Shown piece by piece: positions 26,185 to 35,977 of a DNA stretch of 64,000 nt. Below the pieces are notes generated by a model. It ran no database searches and was not told the DNA's origin. It was given only the letters and a program-made list of their open reading frames with translations. The translations under genes and the position numbers were made by a program. The stretch is from the NCBI RefSeq assembly GCF_024519155.1, contig NZ_JANIFJ010000004.1, forward strand, positions 62,001 through 126,000, in the 5' to 3' direction. The stretch's first letter is position 1. Every line of letters starts with the position of its first letter. This DNA comes from Mangrovibrevibacter kandeliae. GTDB lineage: Bacteria; Pseudomonadota; Alphaproteobacteria; Rhizobiales; Rhizobiaceae.

Positions 26185-26208
26185 TGGCTGGGGGACCTGG
26201 ATTCGAAC
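26185..26208. other. Candidate attachment site in tRNA-Gln 3' end
   Basis: The 3' end of tRNA-Gln, including the encoded CCA and the T arm, faces the integrase gene 150 bp away, the usual position of an att core. No second copy was found in the window, so this is inferred from geometry only. Confidence 0.3.
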
Positions 26209-26258
26209 CAAGACTAGCGGAGTCAGAGTCCGCTGTTCTACCCTTAAACTATCCCCCA
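26185..26258 (-). tRNA. tRNA-Gln (anticodon CTG)
   Basis: On the minus strand the gene runs from 26258 to 26185 and encodes its CCA. The acceptor stem TGGGGGA pairs with TCCCCCA, the discriminator is G, the anticodon arm is GCGGA-CTCTGAC-TCCGC with CTG, and the T arm is CTTGG-TTCGAAT-CCAGG. The D arm is short (GTTTAAGGGTAGAAC). A sigma-70-like promoter lies upstream. Confidence 0.92.
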
Positions 26259-26583
26259 GCAGGGCCGAGCGCGTCGGTGGGCGCTGTATAATGGCTCCGA
26301 CCCGGACTGTGAAGCCCGTGCGACAACTTTCTGTCACGCGGCAGGCGCCGGCGGCTTGGCCCGGCGTGGTCGCAGCGCAGCGGTCCGAGCCCTTGATCGG
26401 TTCCGACGGCAGCAGCGCAGCGACGTCGCGTGGCCGCGGCGGGCTAGGAGCTGGCACACGGCACCTGTGCACGCGCCCCGCGCAGCCTTGTGCTTCCCCA
26501 AGGGCTTGCTACACTCGCGTTCGACTGAGGGACGAGAGGCGCCTGTGCCAGCCCAACCGGCCGCGCGGCGCCGGAGAGACGTA
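26259..26583. other. 325-bp gap between tRNA-Gln and ppx
   Basis: Holds the tRNA promoter (26285-26313, minus) and the leader of ppx. The reading frame of ppx stays open across this stretch but without family residues. Confidence 0.5.
26285..26313 (-). promoter_or_regulatory. Sigma-70-type promoter of tRNA-Gln
   Basis: On the minus strand TTCACA is followed after 17 bases by TATACA, about 27 bp before the first tRNA base. Confidence 0.5.
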
Positions 26584-28071
26584 GTGAGTAGTCATGAGCA
26601 TCACGGGAGAAACTATCCGCCGGTCACGCTAGTCAGGGATAGTTCCGGGTCCCGCGGGGATCCGCTCGTCAAGGGAGTCCGCGCCGAGACCGGCGTCACA
26701 CGGCCGGCCGTGCGTCAGCAGCCAGCGCAGGAGGCAATCGTCGCCGCGCCGCGGGAAGCGGCTGCGCCGCCGCCGAAGCACGAGCTGCCGACGAAGCGCC
26801 AGAAGCGGCGCCGCCGCAAGGCGAGCGGCGCACCGGCGACGGCCGTCGCTGGTCCCGACACGGTCGACGCGCTCGATCCGCTCACCGACGATGCCGGCGG
26901 CGGCGGGAGAAAGCGCCGACGGCGACGTCGGGCCGGCAGCAAGCGCCCGGCGGTGACCGAAGCCGCATCGACGCCGACCGTCGATGCGCCGTCTTGGCGC
27001 AATGGAGCGGCCGTGGCCGACACGGCCCCGGCTCCCGCGGCGCAGGAGCGGGTGCGTCCCCCGGTCTATGCGGCGCTCGATCTCGGCACCAACAATTGCC
27101 GCTTGCTCGTCGCGGTGCCCACCCGGCCCGGCCAGTTCCGGGTCATCGACGCCTTCTCGCGCATCGTCCGGCTCGGCGAGGGGCTGAGCCGCACCGGCCG
27201 GCTGGGGCAACCGGCGATGGACCGGGCCATCGCCGCGCTCACCGTCTGCAGCCAGAAGCTCGCGGCCCGCTCGGTCGCAGGCGCCCGGCTGATCGCGACG
27301 GAAGCCTGCCGCGCCGCGGCCAACGGCGACGAGTTCATCGAGCGGGTGAAGCGCGAGACCGGCCTCGAGCTGGAGATCGTCAGCCGCGAAACGGAGGCGC
27401 GCCTCGCCGTCTCCGGCTGCGGCTCGCTGGTCGACCGCTCGGCCAAGGGCGCCGTGCTCTTCGACATCGGCGGCGGCTCATCGGAGATCGCGCTCCTCGA
27501 CCTCTCCTCCGGCCCGACCCGGCGCCTGTCCAACCACATCGTCGCCTGGACCTCGCTGCCGGTCGGCGTCGTGTCGCTGGCCGAGCGGCACGGCGGACGC
27601 GACGTGACGCCGGCGCTGTTCCAGTGCATGGTGGACGAGGTCATCGGCGAGATCGACCGCTTCGAGGGCCGCTCGCGGCTGGGCGCCATCGTCGGGACCG
27701 AGCGGTTCCATCTCCTCGGCACCTCCGGCACGGTGACGACGCTCGCCGGCGTGCATCTCGGCCTCGAGCGCTACGACCGGCGCCAGGTCGACGGCCTGTG
27801 GCTGACAGACGAGGAGGTCGACCGCCTGGTCGCGACGTTGTGCTCCTGGACATTCGAGGAGCGCGTGGCCAACCCGTGCATCGGCAGCGACCGGGCCGAC
27901 CTCGTGCTCGCCGGCTGCGCCATCCTGGAGGCGATCCGCAAGGTCTGGCCGGCCCGGGCGCTGCGGGTGGCCGATCGCGGCCTGCGCGAGGGGCTGCTGA
28001 CCGAGATGATGGTGGCGGACGGCGTCTGGCGGCGCGGCGGAGCGGGTGAACGGGCAAGGCGCGGAGCATGA
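26584..28071 (+). CDS. ppx: Ppx/GppA family exopolyphosphatase
   Basis: A 495-residue enzyme of the Ppx/GppA phosphatase family (polyphosphate or pppGpp hydrolysis). The first 155 residues are a disordered, very basic extension with KRQKRRRRK and RKRRRRRR runs, which could bind polyanions. The actin-like fold starts at [16 protein letters not shown], with [11 protein letters not shown], the EFIERV helix, and the phosphate-binding [14 protein letters not shown] at 26584 is chosen because GGAGAG lies five bases upstream and no in-frame ATG is nearby; the frame is open further up. The stop overlaps rlmE (ATGA), a coupling seen across alphaproteobacteria. Confidence 0.85.
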   Translation: MSSHEHHGRNYPPVTLVRDSSGSRGDPLVKGVRAETGVTRPAVRQQPAQEAIVAAPREAAAPPPKHELPTKRQKRRRRKASGAPATAVAGPDTVDALDPLTDDAGGGGRKRRRRRRAGSKRPAVTEAASTPTVDAPSWRNGAAVADTAPAPAAQERVRPPVYAALDLGTNNCRLLVAVPTRPGQFRVIDAFSRIVRLGEGLSRTGRLGQPAMDRAIAALTVCSQKLAARSVAGARLIATEACRAAANGDEFIERVKRETGLELEIVSRETEARLAVSGCGSLVDRSAKGAVLFDIGGGSSEIALLDLSSGPTRRLSNHIVAWTSLPVGVVSLAERHGGRDVTPALFQCMVDEVIGEIDRFEGRSRLGAIVGTERFHLLGTSGTVTTLAGVHLGLERYDRRQVDGLWLTDEEVDRLVATLCSWTFEERVANPCIGSDRADLVLAGCAILEAIRKVWPARALRVADRGLREGLLTEMMVADGVWRRGGAGERARRGA

Positions 28072-28829
28072 CGACCAAGAAGACCGGCGGCGGACGTGGG
28101 CTCACCGTCCACGTCAAGAAAAAGCACGGCGTCACCGCCTCCTCGCGCCGCTGGCTCGAGCGCCAGCTGAACGACCCCTATGTCCGCCGCTCCAAGGCGG
28201 AGGGCTACCGCTCGCGCGCGGCCTACAAGCTGATCGAGATCGACGAGCGCCACAAGCTGCTGAAGCCCGGCCAGCGGATTGTCGACCTCGGCGCGGCGCC
28301 GGGCGGCTGGTGCCAGGTGGCAGTGAAGGCGACTGGCTCGACGGCAGAGGACCTGCGGGTCGTCGGCATCGACTACCTGCCGGTCGATCCGATCCCCGGC
28401 TCGGAGATCCTGGAGCTCGATTTCCTCGACGACAGCGCGCCCGAGCGGCTTCTCACAGCGCTCGGCGGGCCGCCCGACATCGTCCTGTCCGACATGGCGG
28501 CGCCGACCATCGGCCATCGCCGCACCGACCACCTGCGCACGATGCACCTCGTCGAGGTGGCGGCCGACTTCGCCGTGCGCACGCTGAAGCCAGGCGGCCA
28601 CTTCCTGACCAAGACCTTCCAGGGTGGCACCGAAGCCGACGTGCTGGCGATGCTGAAGCAGCATTTCGCCAGCGTCCACCACGTCAAGCCGCCGGCCTCG
28701 CGCGAGGATTCGGTCGAGCTCTATCTCCTGGCGAAGGGGTTCAAGGGGCGCCGCGACCGGCCGCGGGATGACACGGAGCCGCAAAGCGCGGACGCCGACG
28801 CCGACGCGGAGCGGTCGCCGCTCGGCTGA
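28068..28829 (+). CDS. rlmE: 23S rRNA (uridine-2'-O) methyltransferase RlmE
   Basis: A 253-residue FtsJ/RlmE methyltransferase that modifies U2552 of 23S rRNA using SAM. It has a basic N-terminus, then [12 protein letters not shown] with the first catalytic Lys, the SAM loop [12 protein letters not shown] (about 70-81), the VLSDMA motif with catalytic Asp, and a later FLTKTFQGG with catalytic Lys. Extended C-terminal tail is Asp/Arg-rich. The start overlaps ppx by four bases. The gene is convergent with the MFS gene. Confidence 0.92.
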   Translation: MTTKKTGGGRGLTVHVKKKHGVTASSRRWLERQLNDPYVRRSKAEGYRSRAAYKLIEIDERHKLLKPGQRIVDLGAAPGGWCQVAVKATGSTAEDLRVVGIDYLPVDPIPGSEILELDFLDDSAPERLLTALGGPPDIVLSDMAAPTIGHRRTDHLRTMHLVEVAADFAVRTLKPGGHFLTKTFQGGTEADVLAMLKQHFASVHHVKPPASREDSVELYLLAKGFKGRRDRPRDDTEPQSADADADAERSPLG

Positions 28830-28851
28830 CGGCAGGCGGCGTGCTCCCGGC

Positions 28852-30240
28852 TCACTCGGCCGGCAGGCGCCGTCCCGAGACCTCGTCGCCCGCGTCGACC
28901 GGCAACGGCAGGAAGAAGAGCGCTGCCGCAGCGGTGATGACGCCGACCACGACGAAGGCGAGCGAGAAGTCGGCGAGCGTCGAGTGGTCGCGCCCGGCCA
29001 TCAGCATCTCGCCCTCGAGGATCGCGCCGGCCACCGCGACGCCGCTGGCGATGGCAATCTGCTGGGCGGTGCCGAGGATCGCCGTCGCGTCCCCCGCCCG
29101 CTGCGCCGGCACGTCGGCGAAGGCGAGCGTGTTGGCGCCGGTGAAGAAGAGCGAGCGGAAGAAGCCGCCGACGAGCAGGATCACCGACAGGAGCGCCAGC
29201 GGCGAGGTCGGGCCGAACAGCGCGATCATGCCGGTCATGGTGCCGCCGACCACCGAGGTGAGGAGCATCGCGCCGCGGAAGCCGAGTTGCTTCAGCATCG
29301 GCTTGGCGACGAACTTCATGGCGATCGCGCCGCCGATCGAGGCGACGGTGATGAGGCCGGACTCGAAGGGCGAGTAGCCGAAGCCGAGCTGCAGCATCAG
29401 CGGCAGCAGGAAGGGCAGGGCGCCGGCCCCGACCCGGAAGAAGAGGCCGCCGAGGATCGCGGCGCGCAGCGTCGGGATCTCGAAGAGCGACAGCACCAGC
29501 ACCGGACGCTCCACCCGCCGCGCGTGACGCACATAGATCGCGGCGGCGAGGAAGCCGAGGAGCGCCAGCGCGATCCCGACGATCGGCGGCAGCGCCGGCA
29601 GCGAGATCACCGAGAAGCCGAAGACGATGCCGGCGCAGGCAAAGCCGGACAGGACGAAGCCGACGAGATCGTAGTGGATGCCCTTGATCCGGTCGACGCG
29701 CGGCAGGAAGCGCGTCGCGAGCCAGATGCCGACGAGGCCGATCGGCAGATTGATCAGGAAGATGTAGCGCCAGTCGGCGAAGGTGGTGATGGCGCCGCCG
29801 ACCGGCGGGCCCACCAGCGGACCGATCATCGCCGGGATCGAGAACCAGGCCATCGCACCGACGAGGTCGGATTTCGGGATCGCGCGCACCAGAAGCAGGC
29901 GGCCGACCGGGGTCATCATCGCCCCGCCCATCCCTTGCAGGAAGCGCGCCGCGACGAAGCCCTCCAGCGATCCGGCGAAGGCGCAGGCGAGGGAGCCGGC
30001 CATGAACACGCCGATGGCGAGACGGAACACGAAGTTCGGCCCCCAGCGGTCGGCGACGCGGCCGGAGATCGGAATGAAGATCGCGAGCGCCACGTAGTAG
30101 CTCGTCAGCGCGAGCTTCAGCGCGATCGGGCTGGTGCCGATGCTGGCGGCGATGGCGGGGAGGGACGTGGCGATTACCGTCGAGTCCATGTTTTCCATGA
30201 ACAGCGCGACGGCCAGCACCATCGGAACGATACGTTGCAA
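28852..30240 (-). CDS. MFS drug/solute exporter, DHA2-type
   Basis: A 462-residue major facilitator with about 12-14 helices. N-terminal MENMDSTVIATSLPAIA and the loop GRVADRWGPNFVFR are motif D1 and motif A of DHA2 (EmrB/QacA-like) proton antiporters, and MGGAMMTPVGRLLLVR is motif B-like with Arg. It ends in a short polar tail. Substrate cannot be told. It is divergent from the hydrolase gene across 249 bp; no dedicated regulator is adjacent. Confidence 0.85.
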   Translation of the reverse strand: MQRIVPMVLAVALFMENMDSTVIATSLPAIAASIGTSPIALKLALTSYYVALAIFIPISGRVADRWGPNFVFRLAIGVFMAGSLACAFAGSLEGFVAARFLQGMGGAMMTPVGRLLLVRAIPKSDLVGAMAWFSIPAMIGPLVGPPVGGAITTFADWRYIFLINLPIGLVGIWLATRFLPRVDRIKGIHYDLVGFVLSGFACAGIVFGFSVISLPALPPIVGIALALLGFLAAAIYVRHARRVERPVLVLSLFEIPTLRAAILGGLFFRVGAGALPFLLPLMLQLGFGYSPFESGLITVASIGGAIAMKFVAKPMLKQLGFRGAMLLTSVVGGTMTGMIALFGPTSPLALLSVILLVGGFFRSLFFTGANTLAFADVPAQRAGDATAILGTAQQIAIASGVAVAGAILEGEMLMAGRDHSTLADFSLAFVVVGVITAAAALFFLPLPVDAGDEVSGRRLPAE

Positions 30241-30489
30241 GGGGAGCCTCGGAAGTCAGGCAAGCACTTACGGCTCAACGCCGGACTGTCAACCAACCTT
30301 ATCGTGCCGACCTGACGCCGGGCTCAACTCCGCGTGCATCACCTTGACGCAGGCGGCCCGCGCTCCTGCTTTCCCGCAGCACCGCGGGACGTGCGCGCGC
30401 TTTGCCGCGTGACGCGGGATCCGCAGGCCGGACCGGGCATGGCGAGGCGATCGGCCGGTCCCTACACCACACTGTCGAGGGAGAGAACG

Positions 30490-31515
30490 ATGACGGAAAA
30501 GACGGGCATGACACGCCGCGTGGCCTTGCAGGCGGCGGCCGCTGTTGCAGGTGGGATCGCAGGCGTGGGCGCGGCGACTGGCCTCGCACGGGCGCAATCT
30601 TCCACCTCAACCAGCGGATCCTCCATGACTTCATCCGAGACTTCGAACGGCGCGATGACGCCGCAATGGCACCGCGTGTCGCTCGGGGAAGCCAAGGTCA
30701 CGACGATCCTCGACGGCACCCGTCCGGGTGACGGGCCCTATCCGACCTTCGGCTCGGATCAGTCGGCCGAGGCGATGGCTGCGCTGATGCGGGAAAATTA
30801 TTTGCCGGAAGACAAGTTCGTGAACATGTTCAACCCGGTCGTGATCGAGATCGGTGGGGAACTCGTCCTGTTCGACACGGGCATGGGTCCCATGGGTCGC
30901 GCGAACGGCTCGGGACATCTGCGCAGCGTCCTGCCCCAGGCCGGCTACAAGCCGGAGGACGTCTCGATCGTCGTCCTCACCCACTTCCACGGCGACCACA
31001 TCGGCGGTCTGATGGAGGAGGACGGCCCGGCCTTTCCGAATGCCCGCTACGTCGCCGGGCAGAAGGAGTGGGACTTCTGGACCTCCGATGCGGCGCGCAG
31101 CGGGCCGAGCAGCGGCGGCGCCGACCTCGTGCAGAAGAACGTCGTGCCCCTGAAGGACAAGATGACCTTCATCCGCGGCGGCGACGCGGTGATCGCCGGC
31201 ATCACCGGCATGGACGCCTTCGGCCACACGCCGGGCCACATGGTGTTCGAGGTCAAGTCCGGCGACCGGACGCTGATGCTGACGGCCGACACCGCCAACC
31301 ACTTCGTCGCCTCGCTGCAGCGGCCCGACTGGCAGGTGAAGTTCGACATGGACAAGGACATGGCGGCCGCGACGCGCAAGGCGGTGTTCGATCGGATCGC
31401 TGCCGAGCGCCTGCCCTTCATCGGCTACCACATGCCGTTCCCCTCGCTCGGCTACGCCAAGAAGGAGGGCGAGGGCTACCGGTTCATCCCGGAGACGTAC
31501 CAGCTGGAGATCTGA
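30490..31515 (+). CDS. Tat-exported metallo-beta-lactamase-fold hydrolase
   Basis: A 341-residue secreted MBL-fold hydrolase. The Tat signal has TRRVALQ with Arg9-Arg10 and a cut near ARAQS, followed by a Ser/Thr-rich linker. The zinc motif THFHGDHIGG is intact, with later HTPGHMVFEV and TADTANHFV supplying further ligands, so two metals are expected. It resembles the broad group of lactonase/hydrolase-like MBL proteins. The ATG at 30490 has GGGAGAGA upstream. It is monocistronic with a hairpin at 31555; substrate unknown. Confidence 0.85.
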   Translation: MTEKTGMTRRVALQAAAAVAGGIAGVGAATGLARAQSSTSTSGSSMTSSETSNGAMTPQWHRVSLGEAKVTTILDGTRPGDGPYPTFGSDQSAEAMAALMRENYLPEDKFVNMFNPVVIEIGGELVLFDTGMGPMGRANGSGHLRSVLPQAGYKPEDVSIVVLTHFHGDHIGGLMEEDGPAFPNARYVAGQKEWDFWTSDAARSGPSSGGADLVQKNVVPLKDKMTFIRGGDAVIAGITGMDAFGHTPGHMVFEVKSGDRTLMLTADTANHFVASLQRPDWQVKFDMDKDMAAATRKAVFDRIAAERLPFIGYHMPFPSLGYAKKEGEGYRFIPETYQLEI

Positions 31516-31554
31516 AGGCCCGGTCACGCGACCGCGAGGCGCGCTCTTGCGAGC

Positions 31555-31581
31555 GCGTCGCTGCAGCGCATGCAGCGACGC
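31555..31581 (+). terminator. Hairpin after the MBL-fold gene
   Basis: An 11-bp perfect stem (GCGTCGCTGCA with TGCAGCGACGC) and 5-base loop, 40 bp after the stop. No T-run. Confidence 0.55.
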
Positions 31582-31659
31582 CGAGCAGGTGTGACGACCG
31601 ACACCCGGTCCGTTCGGCTGGAGGGAGCGGCAGTGCGCAGCCGCTCACTGCCCGAAAAG

Positions 31660-31684
31660 CCGAGGGCTCTGCGCGAGCCCTCGG
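31660..31684 (-). terminator. Intrinsic terminator of the FAH-family gene
   Basis: On the minus strand a 9-bp perfect stem (CCGAGGGCT with AGCCCTCGG) is followed by CTTTTC, 12 bp past the stop codon. Short T-run, good intrinsic terminator for this GC content. Confidence 0.65.
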
Positions 31685-31695
31685 TGCACCGGGCG

Positions 31696-32862
31696 TCAGG
31701 TGTCGAGGACGCCGCGGGCGGCGAGGTTCTTCATCAGCGCGCGGGCGCCGAAGGTCCACGGCGGCACAAAATCCGACGTCGTCACCGTGTTGGCGAGCGT
31801 GCCGAGGAGGGGCGTCGAGATCTCCACGACATCGCCCGGCTTGTGGGTGAAGCCGCCGCCCGGCGTGTCGCGGTCCTGCACCGGGGCGAACATCGTCCCG
31901 AGGAAGAGCATGAAGCCGTCCGGATACTGATGGCTGGCGTTCATCGCGTGGCGCACCAGTTCGGCCGGCGCGCGGCTGATCTCGGCCATGTCCGAGCGAC
32001 CGGACAGGGTGAAGCCTTCGCGGCCGGTCACCGACATTCTCAGCGTCGCGGCCTCGACATCGGCGAGCGCGAAGCTGTCGTCGAACAGGCGGATGAACGG
32101 CCCGATGGCGCAGGAGGCGGTGTTGTCCTTGGCCTTGCCGAGGAGAAGGGCCGAGCGGCCTTCGATGTCGCGCAGGTTGACGTCGTTGCCGAGCGTCGCG
32201 CCGCGGATCGTGCCGGTCGAATCCACCGCGAGCACGATCTCCGGCTCGGGATTGTTCCAGGCCGAGATCGGGTTGATGCCGACCTCCGCGCCATGGCCGA
32301 CCGCCGACATCGGCTGCGACTTGGTGAAGACCTCGGCGTAGGGGCCGATGCCGACCTCGAGATACTGCGACCACAGGCCCTCGCGCTGCAGGACGGCGCG
32401 CACCTCCTCGGCCGCCGGCGAGCCGGCCTCGATGTTGGCGAGGTTGCCGCCGATCAGGGCGCCGATCCGGGTGCGGATCGTCTGGGCGCGGGCCGGATCG
32501 CCGCCGGTGCGCTCGTCGATGACGCGCTCGATCATGCTCTGCGCAAAGGTGACCCCGCAGGCCTTCAGCGCCTGCAGGTCGCAGGGCGCGAGCAGGCAGG
32601 GCGCGTCGGCGCCGCTGCGCATCTGGTGCGGCTCGTGCAGGAAGCTCTCGACCGGCCCCAGCGGCTCACCCTCCAGATAGTCGAAGCGCGCGGCCGGATC
32701 GTCCTCGAGAAAGTCCGACACCGTCGGCACGCTTCCGGTGACGTCGATCAGCTGGCCATCGCGCAGAATGACGACGGAGGGGCCGCCGAGCTCCGGCCGC
32801 CAGACGCGGCCGACGAGCTTGGCGGTGGAGGGAGAGTCAGGCAGCATCAGGGTTCTCTGCAA
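31696..32862 (-). CDS. Fumarylacetoacetate hydrolase family protein
   Basis: A 388-residue FAH-family enzyme (hydrolase, decarboxylase or dehydratase acting on oxo acids). The C-terminal catalytic part has EVGINPISAWNNPEPEIVLAV, where the Glu ligands of the divalent metal sit, then GNDVNLRDIEG and KPGDVVEISTPLLGTL. The long N-terminal part recalls the sugar-acid dehydratase-like subgroup found with sugar ABC transporters. It lies upstream of nothing in its own direction and 77 bp past the ABC ATPase gene's end, so it may belong to the sugar locus. Exact substrate unknown. Confidence 0.8.
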   Translation of the reverse strand: MQRTLMLPDSPSTAKLVGRVWRPELGGPSVVILRDGQLIDVTGSVPTVSDFLEDDPAARFDYLEGEPLGPVESFLHEPHQMRSGADAPCLLAPCDLQALKACGVTFAQSMIERVIDERTGGDPARAQTIRTRIGALIGGNLANIEAGSPAAEEVRAVLQREGLWSQYLEVGIGPYAEVFTKSQPMSAVGHGAEVGINPISAWNNPEPEIVLAVDSTGTIRGATLGNDVNLRDIEGRSALLLGKAKDNTASCAIGPFIRLFDDSFALADVEAATLRMSVTGREGFTLSGRSDMAEISRAPAELVRHAMNASHQYPDGFMLFLGTMFAPVQDRDTPGGGFTHKPGDVVEISTPLLGTLANTVTTSDFVPPWTFGARALMKNLAARGVLDT

Positions 32863-32939
32863 GGTTCACTGTTCACCATGCCGGGCTTAGCACGGCGGAC
32901 GGCGACGGTCGCCCTCCGCCGCCGGCGCCGCTGCCATCC

Positions 32940-34058
32940 TCAGGCTGCGCGTCCGGCTGCCCCTGCGGTGCGGGGCCGCGCGGCGTCGAGCCGTTCGCCC
33001 GTCTCCTGGTCGAAGAGATGGATCTTGTCGCGCTGCAGGCGCAGGCCGATCCGCTCGCCCGGGCGGCCGATGGGCCAGTCGCGGAAGGTGCCGGTGGCAA
33101 GGTGCTCGCCGAGCCGCATCTGCACCTGCGTCTCGGCGCCGGTCGGCTCCACCAGCTCGATGGTGGCGGTCGCGTCCGCATCCGCTTCGGCCGCGGGCGC
33201 GACGTGTTCGGGCCGGACGCCGTAGACCAGTCGCCGGCCGGGGGCGGCGTTCGTGCCGTCCGGCAGCGGCAGGGCCAGGCCGTCGGTCGTACGAAACAGC
33301 GGCCGCCCGTCGCCGCGTGCGACCTCGCCCTCGATCAGGTTCATCGAAGGCGAGCCGATGAAGCTCGCGACGAAGAGATTGGCCGGCGTCTCGTAGAGGT
33401 CGAGCGGGCGGCCGATCTGCTCGACCCGGCCGCCGTTCATCACGACGATCCGGTCCGCCATCGTCATCGCCTCGATCTGGTCGTGGGTGACGTAGACCAT
33501 GGTGGTCTTCAGCCGCTGGTGCAGCGACTTGATCTCGCCGCGCATCTGCACGCGCAGCTTGGCGTCGAGATTGGACAGGGGCTCGTCGAAGAGGAAGACG
33601 CTGGGGTCGCGCACGATCGCGCGGCCCATCGCGACGCGCTGGCGCTGGCCGCCCGAAAGCTCCTTCGGATAGCGCCCGAGCAGCGGGGCGAGGCCGAGGA
33701 TCTCGGCTGCCCGCCCCACCGCCGCGTCCTTTTCCGCCTTCGGCGCGCCGGCGAGCTTCAGCGAGAAGGCCATGTTCTCGGCGACCGTCATGTGCGGATA
33801 GAGCGCGTAGTTCTGGAACACCATGGCGATGTCCCGCTCCTTCGGCGCGAGGTCGTTGACCACCCGGTCGCCGATGCGGATGTCGCCGGCGGTCACTTCC
33901 TCGAGCCCCGCGATCATCCGCAGGAGCGTAGACTTGCCGCAGCCCGACGGGCCGACGAGGATGACGAACTCGCCGTCCTCGATGTCGATCGAGACGCCGT
34001 GCAGCACCGGGTGGTAGCCGAAGGACTTGCGGACCGACTGGAGCGCGATGCGGGCCAT
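32940..34058 (-). CDS. Sugar ABC transporter ATP-binding protein (UgpC/MsmK type)
   Basis: A 372-residue CUT1-family ATPase. It has Walker [10 protein letters not shown] near residue 38, signature [14 protein letters not shown], Walker [17 protein letters not shown], and the C-terminal TOBE/regulatory domain with YGVRPEHV. It powers import through the two permeases encoded just upstream in the same direction (26-bp gap). It is the last gene of the four-gene import operon. Closest functional analogue is ThuK/UgpC. Confidence 0.9.
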   Translation of the reverse strand: MARIALQSVRKSFGYHPVLHGVSIDIEDGEFVILVGPSGCGKSTLLRMIAGLEEVTAGDIRIGDRVVNDLAPKERDIAMVFQNYALYPHMTVAENMAFSLKLAGAPKAEKDAAVGRAAEILGLAPLLGRYPKELSGGQRQRVAMGRAIVRDPSVFLFDEPLSNLDAKLRVQMRGEIKSLHQRLKTTMVYVTHDQIEAMTMADRIVVMNGGRVEQIGRPLDLYETPANLFVASFIGSPSMNLIEGEVARGDGRPLFRTTDGLALPLPDGTNAAPGRRLVYGVRPEHVAPAAEADADATATIELVEPTGAETQVQMRLGEHLATGTFRDWPIGRPGERIGLRLQRDKIHLFDQETGERLDAARPRTAGAAGRAA

Positions 34059-34084
34059 GTGCGGCGACCTTTCCGTTGTGCGCC

Positions 34085-34966
34085 TCAGCCCTTCACCGCG
34101 CCGGCGGTGAGGCCGGAGACGATGTGCTTCTGGGCGGCGAAGAAGACGATGACGGTCGGCAGGATCGTCAGGGTGATGAAGGCGAGGACGAGCTGCCAGT
34201 CGGTCGAGAACTCACCCTGGTAGACCATGATGCCGAGCGGCCAGGGGTACTTGTCCTGGCTGTTCAGCATGATCAGCGGCATGATGTAGTTGTTCCACGA
34301 GTTCACGAAGGCGACGATGGCGACGGTCGCCAGGATCGGGCGCGACAGCGGCAGCGTGACGTACCAGAAGAAGCGGATGTAGCCCGAGCCGTCGACGAAG
34401 GCGGCGTCGAACAGCTCCTTCGGGACGTTGCGGAAGAAGTTGCGGAACAGGAGGATCGCCATCCCCAGGCCGAAGGCGACCTGCGGCAGCACGACGCCCA
34501 TGTAGCTGTCGAGCAGGCCGAGGTCGCGGATCCGGATGAACAGCGGCAGGATCGCCGTCGCGATCGGGAACATCAGCCCGAGCAGGAAGTAGTTCATCAG
34601 GAAGCCCGCGCCGAAGAAGCGGACATGGGCGAGCGTGAAGGCGGCCATCGCCGCGACCGCCAGCGTCAGCGCCGTCGTCAGGCCGGCGATCAGGAACGAA
34701 TTGCCGAGCATGCGCCAGTAGCGGCTGCTGAACAGGATGTCGCCGTAGTTCGCCCACTGCCATTGCGTCGGCAGGCCGAACGGGTTGACGCGGAGCTCGC
34801 CGAGCGTCTTCAGGCCGCCGAGCGCGGTCGTCAGCAGCGGCACCAGCACGATGGCCGCGACGATGAAGAGGCTGCCATAGATGTAGAGCTGCGTGACGAA
34901 ATCCGGCCGCCTGCGGCTCTCGGCATAGCCGGGCTGGCGCCCGGACGTGGCTGCGAGGTCAGTCAT
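34085..34966 (-). CDS. Sugar ABC transporter permease, MalG-type
   Basis: A 293-residue CUT1 inner-membrane permease with six helices. The EAA loop near residue 190 reads [20 protein letters not shown], the docking site for the ATPase. The ATG overlaps the stop region of the upstream permease gene by eight bases, showing coupling. The C-terminus is typical for MalG-type subunits ([10 protein letters not shown]). Confidence 0.9.
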   Translation of the reverse strand: MTDLAATSGRQPGYAESRRRPDFVTQLYIYGSLFIVAAIVLVPLLTTALGGLKTLGELRVNPFGLPTQWQWANYGDILFSSRYWRMLGNSFLIAGLTTALTLAVAAMAAFTLAHVRFFGAGFLMNYFLLGLMFPIATAILPLFIRIRDLGLLDSYMGVVLPQVAFGLGMAILLFRNFFRNVPKELFDAAFVDGSGYIRFFWYVTLPLSRPILATVAIVAFVNSWNNYIMPLIMLNSQDKYPWPLGIMVYQGEFSTDWQLVLAFITLTILPTVIVFFAAQKHIVSGLTAGAVKG

Positions 34967-35918
34967 TTTTCATGAAGATCCGTCTGTAGCCGAAGGCGAG
35001 CGTCACGCAGATCACGAAGAGGACGACGCCGATGGCGCTGCCGAAGCCGACCTTCATCCGGGTGATCCCGTAGGTGTAGAGGAAGGTCACCATGGTCTGG
35101 GTCGAGTTGGACGGGCCGCCGCCGGTGAGCGGCATGATCATGTCGAAGAGCTGCAGCGAGCCGACCACCGCGAAGAACACCGAGAGGCGGATCGTCGGCG
35201 ACAGCAGCGGCAGAGTCACGTTGGTGAACTTCTGCCAGCCGGTGGCGCCGTCGATGTCGGCCGCCTCGTAGAGCGACTTGTCGATCGACTGCAGGCCGGC
35301 GATGAAGAGCATCATGTGGAAGCCGAAATACTTCCAGACGATCACCGCCAGAACGGCATAGATGGCGATGGTGCGGTCGGCGAGGACGTAGGGCGTCTCG
35401 AAGCCGAGGAGGCTCGCGATCGAGGCGACGAGGCCGTAGTCGCCGTCATAGATGAAGCGCCAGATCAGGCCGGCGGCGACGTCGGCGAGCACGTAGGGCA
35501 GGAAGAAGATCAGCCGGAAGACGGTCGCGCCGGGGATGCGGTGCGAAACGAGCGTCGCCAGCCACAGCGCCAGCGGCAGCTGCAGCGCCAGCGAGATCAC
35601 GATGATCAGGCCGTTGTTGGTGAGGGCGGTCCGGAAGGCGCCGCTGCGCCACAGGAGCTCGAAGTTCTTCAGGCCGATGAACTCGTCCGGACGGCCGTAG
35701 CCACTCCAGTCGAACAGCGAGTACCAGCCGGCCTCGCCGATCGGCAGGATCACGAAGAGGGTGAAGAGCAGGATCGCCGGAGGCAGGAACAGGACGAGCA
35801 CCGGCCAGGTGCGGCCGATGTTGCGCAGTCCGCCGCTGCGCCGGGCCGGTGCGCGGCTCTGCGCGGCCGGTTCGACGAGCGGGCTCTTGCCCGGGGCGAG
35901 GCTGGTCGCTTGCGCCAT
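34959..35918 (-). CDS. Sugar ABC transporter permease, MalF-type
   Basis: A 319-residue CUT1 permease. A polar N-terminal arm of about 35 residues precedes six helices. The EAA loop is SLYEAADIDGATGWQKFTNVTLP. The ATG at 35918 begins the family sequence; the frame stays open far upstream through the binding-protein gene, but that part is an antisense-like artefact with no family residues. It overlaps the MalG-type gene. Confidence 0.9.
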   Translation of the reverse strand: MAQATSLAPGKSPLVEPAAQSRAPARRSGGLRNIGRTWPVLVLFLPPAILLFTLFVILPIGEAGWYSLFDWSGYGRPDEFIGLKNFELLWRSGAFRTALTNNGLIIVISLALQLPLALWLATLVSHRIPGATVFRLIFFLPYVLADVAAGLIWRFIYDGDYGLVASIASLLGFETPYVLADRTIAIYAVLAVIVWKYFGFHMMLFIAGLQSIDKSLYEAADIDGATGWQKFTNVTLPLLSPTIRLSVFFAVVGSLQLFDMIMPLTGGGPSNSTQTMVTFLYTYGITRMKVGFGSAIGVVLFVICVTLAFGYRRIFMKND

Positions 35919-35977
35919 GAACGGTCTCCGGAACGGGAGAGCCGCGGCGCTGGCGCCGCGGCCCGCGGGCGTCGGAC

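Larger units (their letters stand above)
1..26208. mobile_element. Putative integrated island; right end at tRNA-Gln, left end outside window
   Basis: A tyrosine recombinase gene (23822-26032) lies 150 bp from a tRNA-Gln gene whose 3' end faces it, the usual geometry of a tRNA-integrated element. Leftward lie genes of accessory character: the FtsH-like operon, unknown proteins, a decayed stretch and a metal-uptake block. Rightward of the tRNA are conserved ppx and rlmE. A palindrome with core GGAAATCATTTCC was seen three times, all on this side. I did not find a second copy of the tRNA 3' end, so the left boundary is unknown. The metal block could be native chromosome rather than cargo. Confidence 0.3.

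Noticed and set aside
1-26258. A second copy of the tRNA-Gln 3' end as left attachment site
   Set aside because: I looked for the acceptor/T-arm sequence on both strands and saw none; the left end is probably outside the window.
28768-30315. Long + strand frame opposite the MFS gene
   Set aside because: Composition is Arg/Glu/Asp/Gly-rich without hydrophobic core, typical of antisense frames in high-GC genes; the MFS frame is unmistakable.
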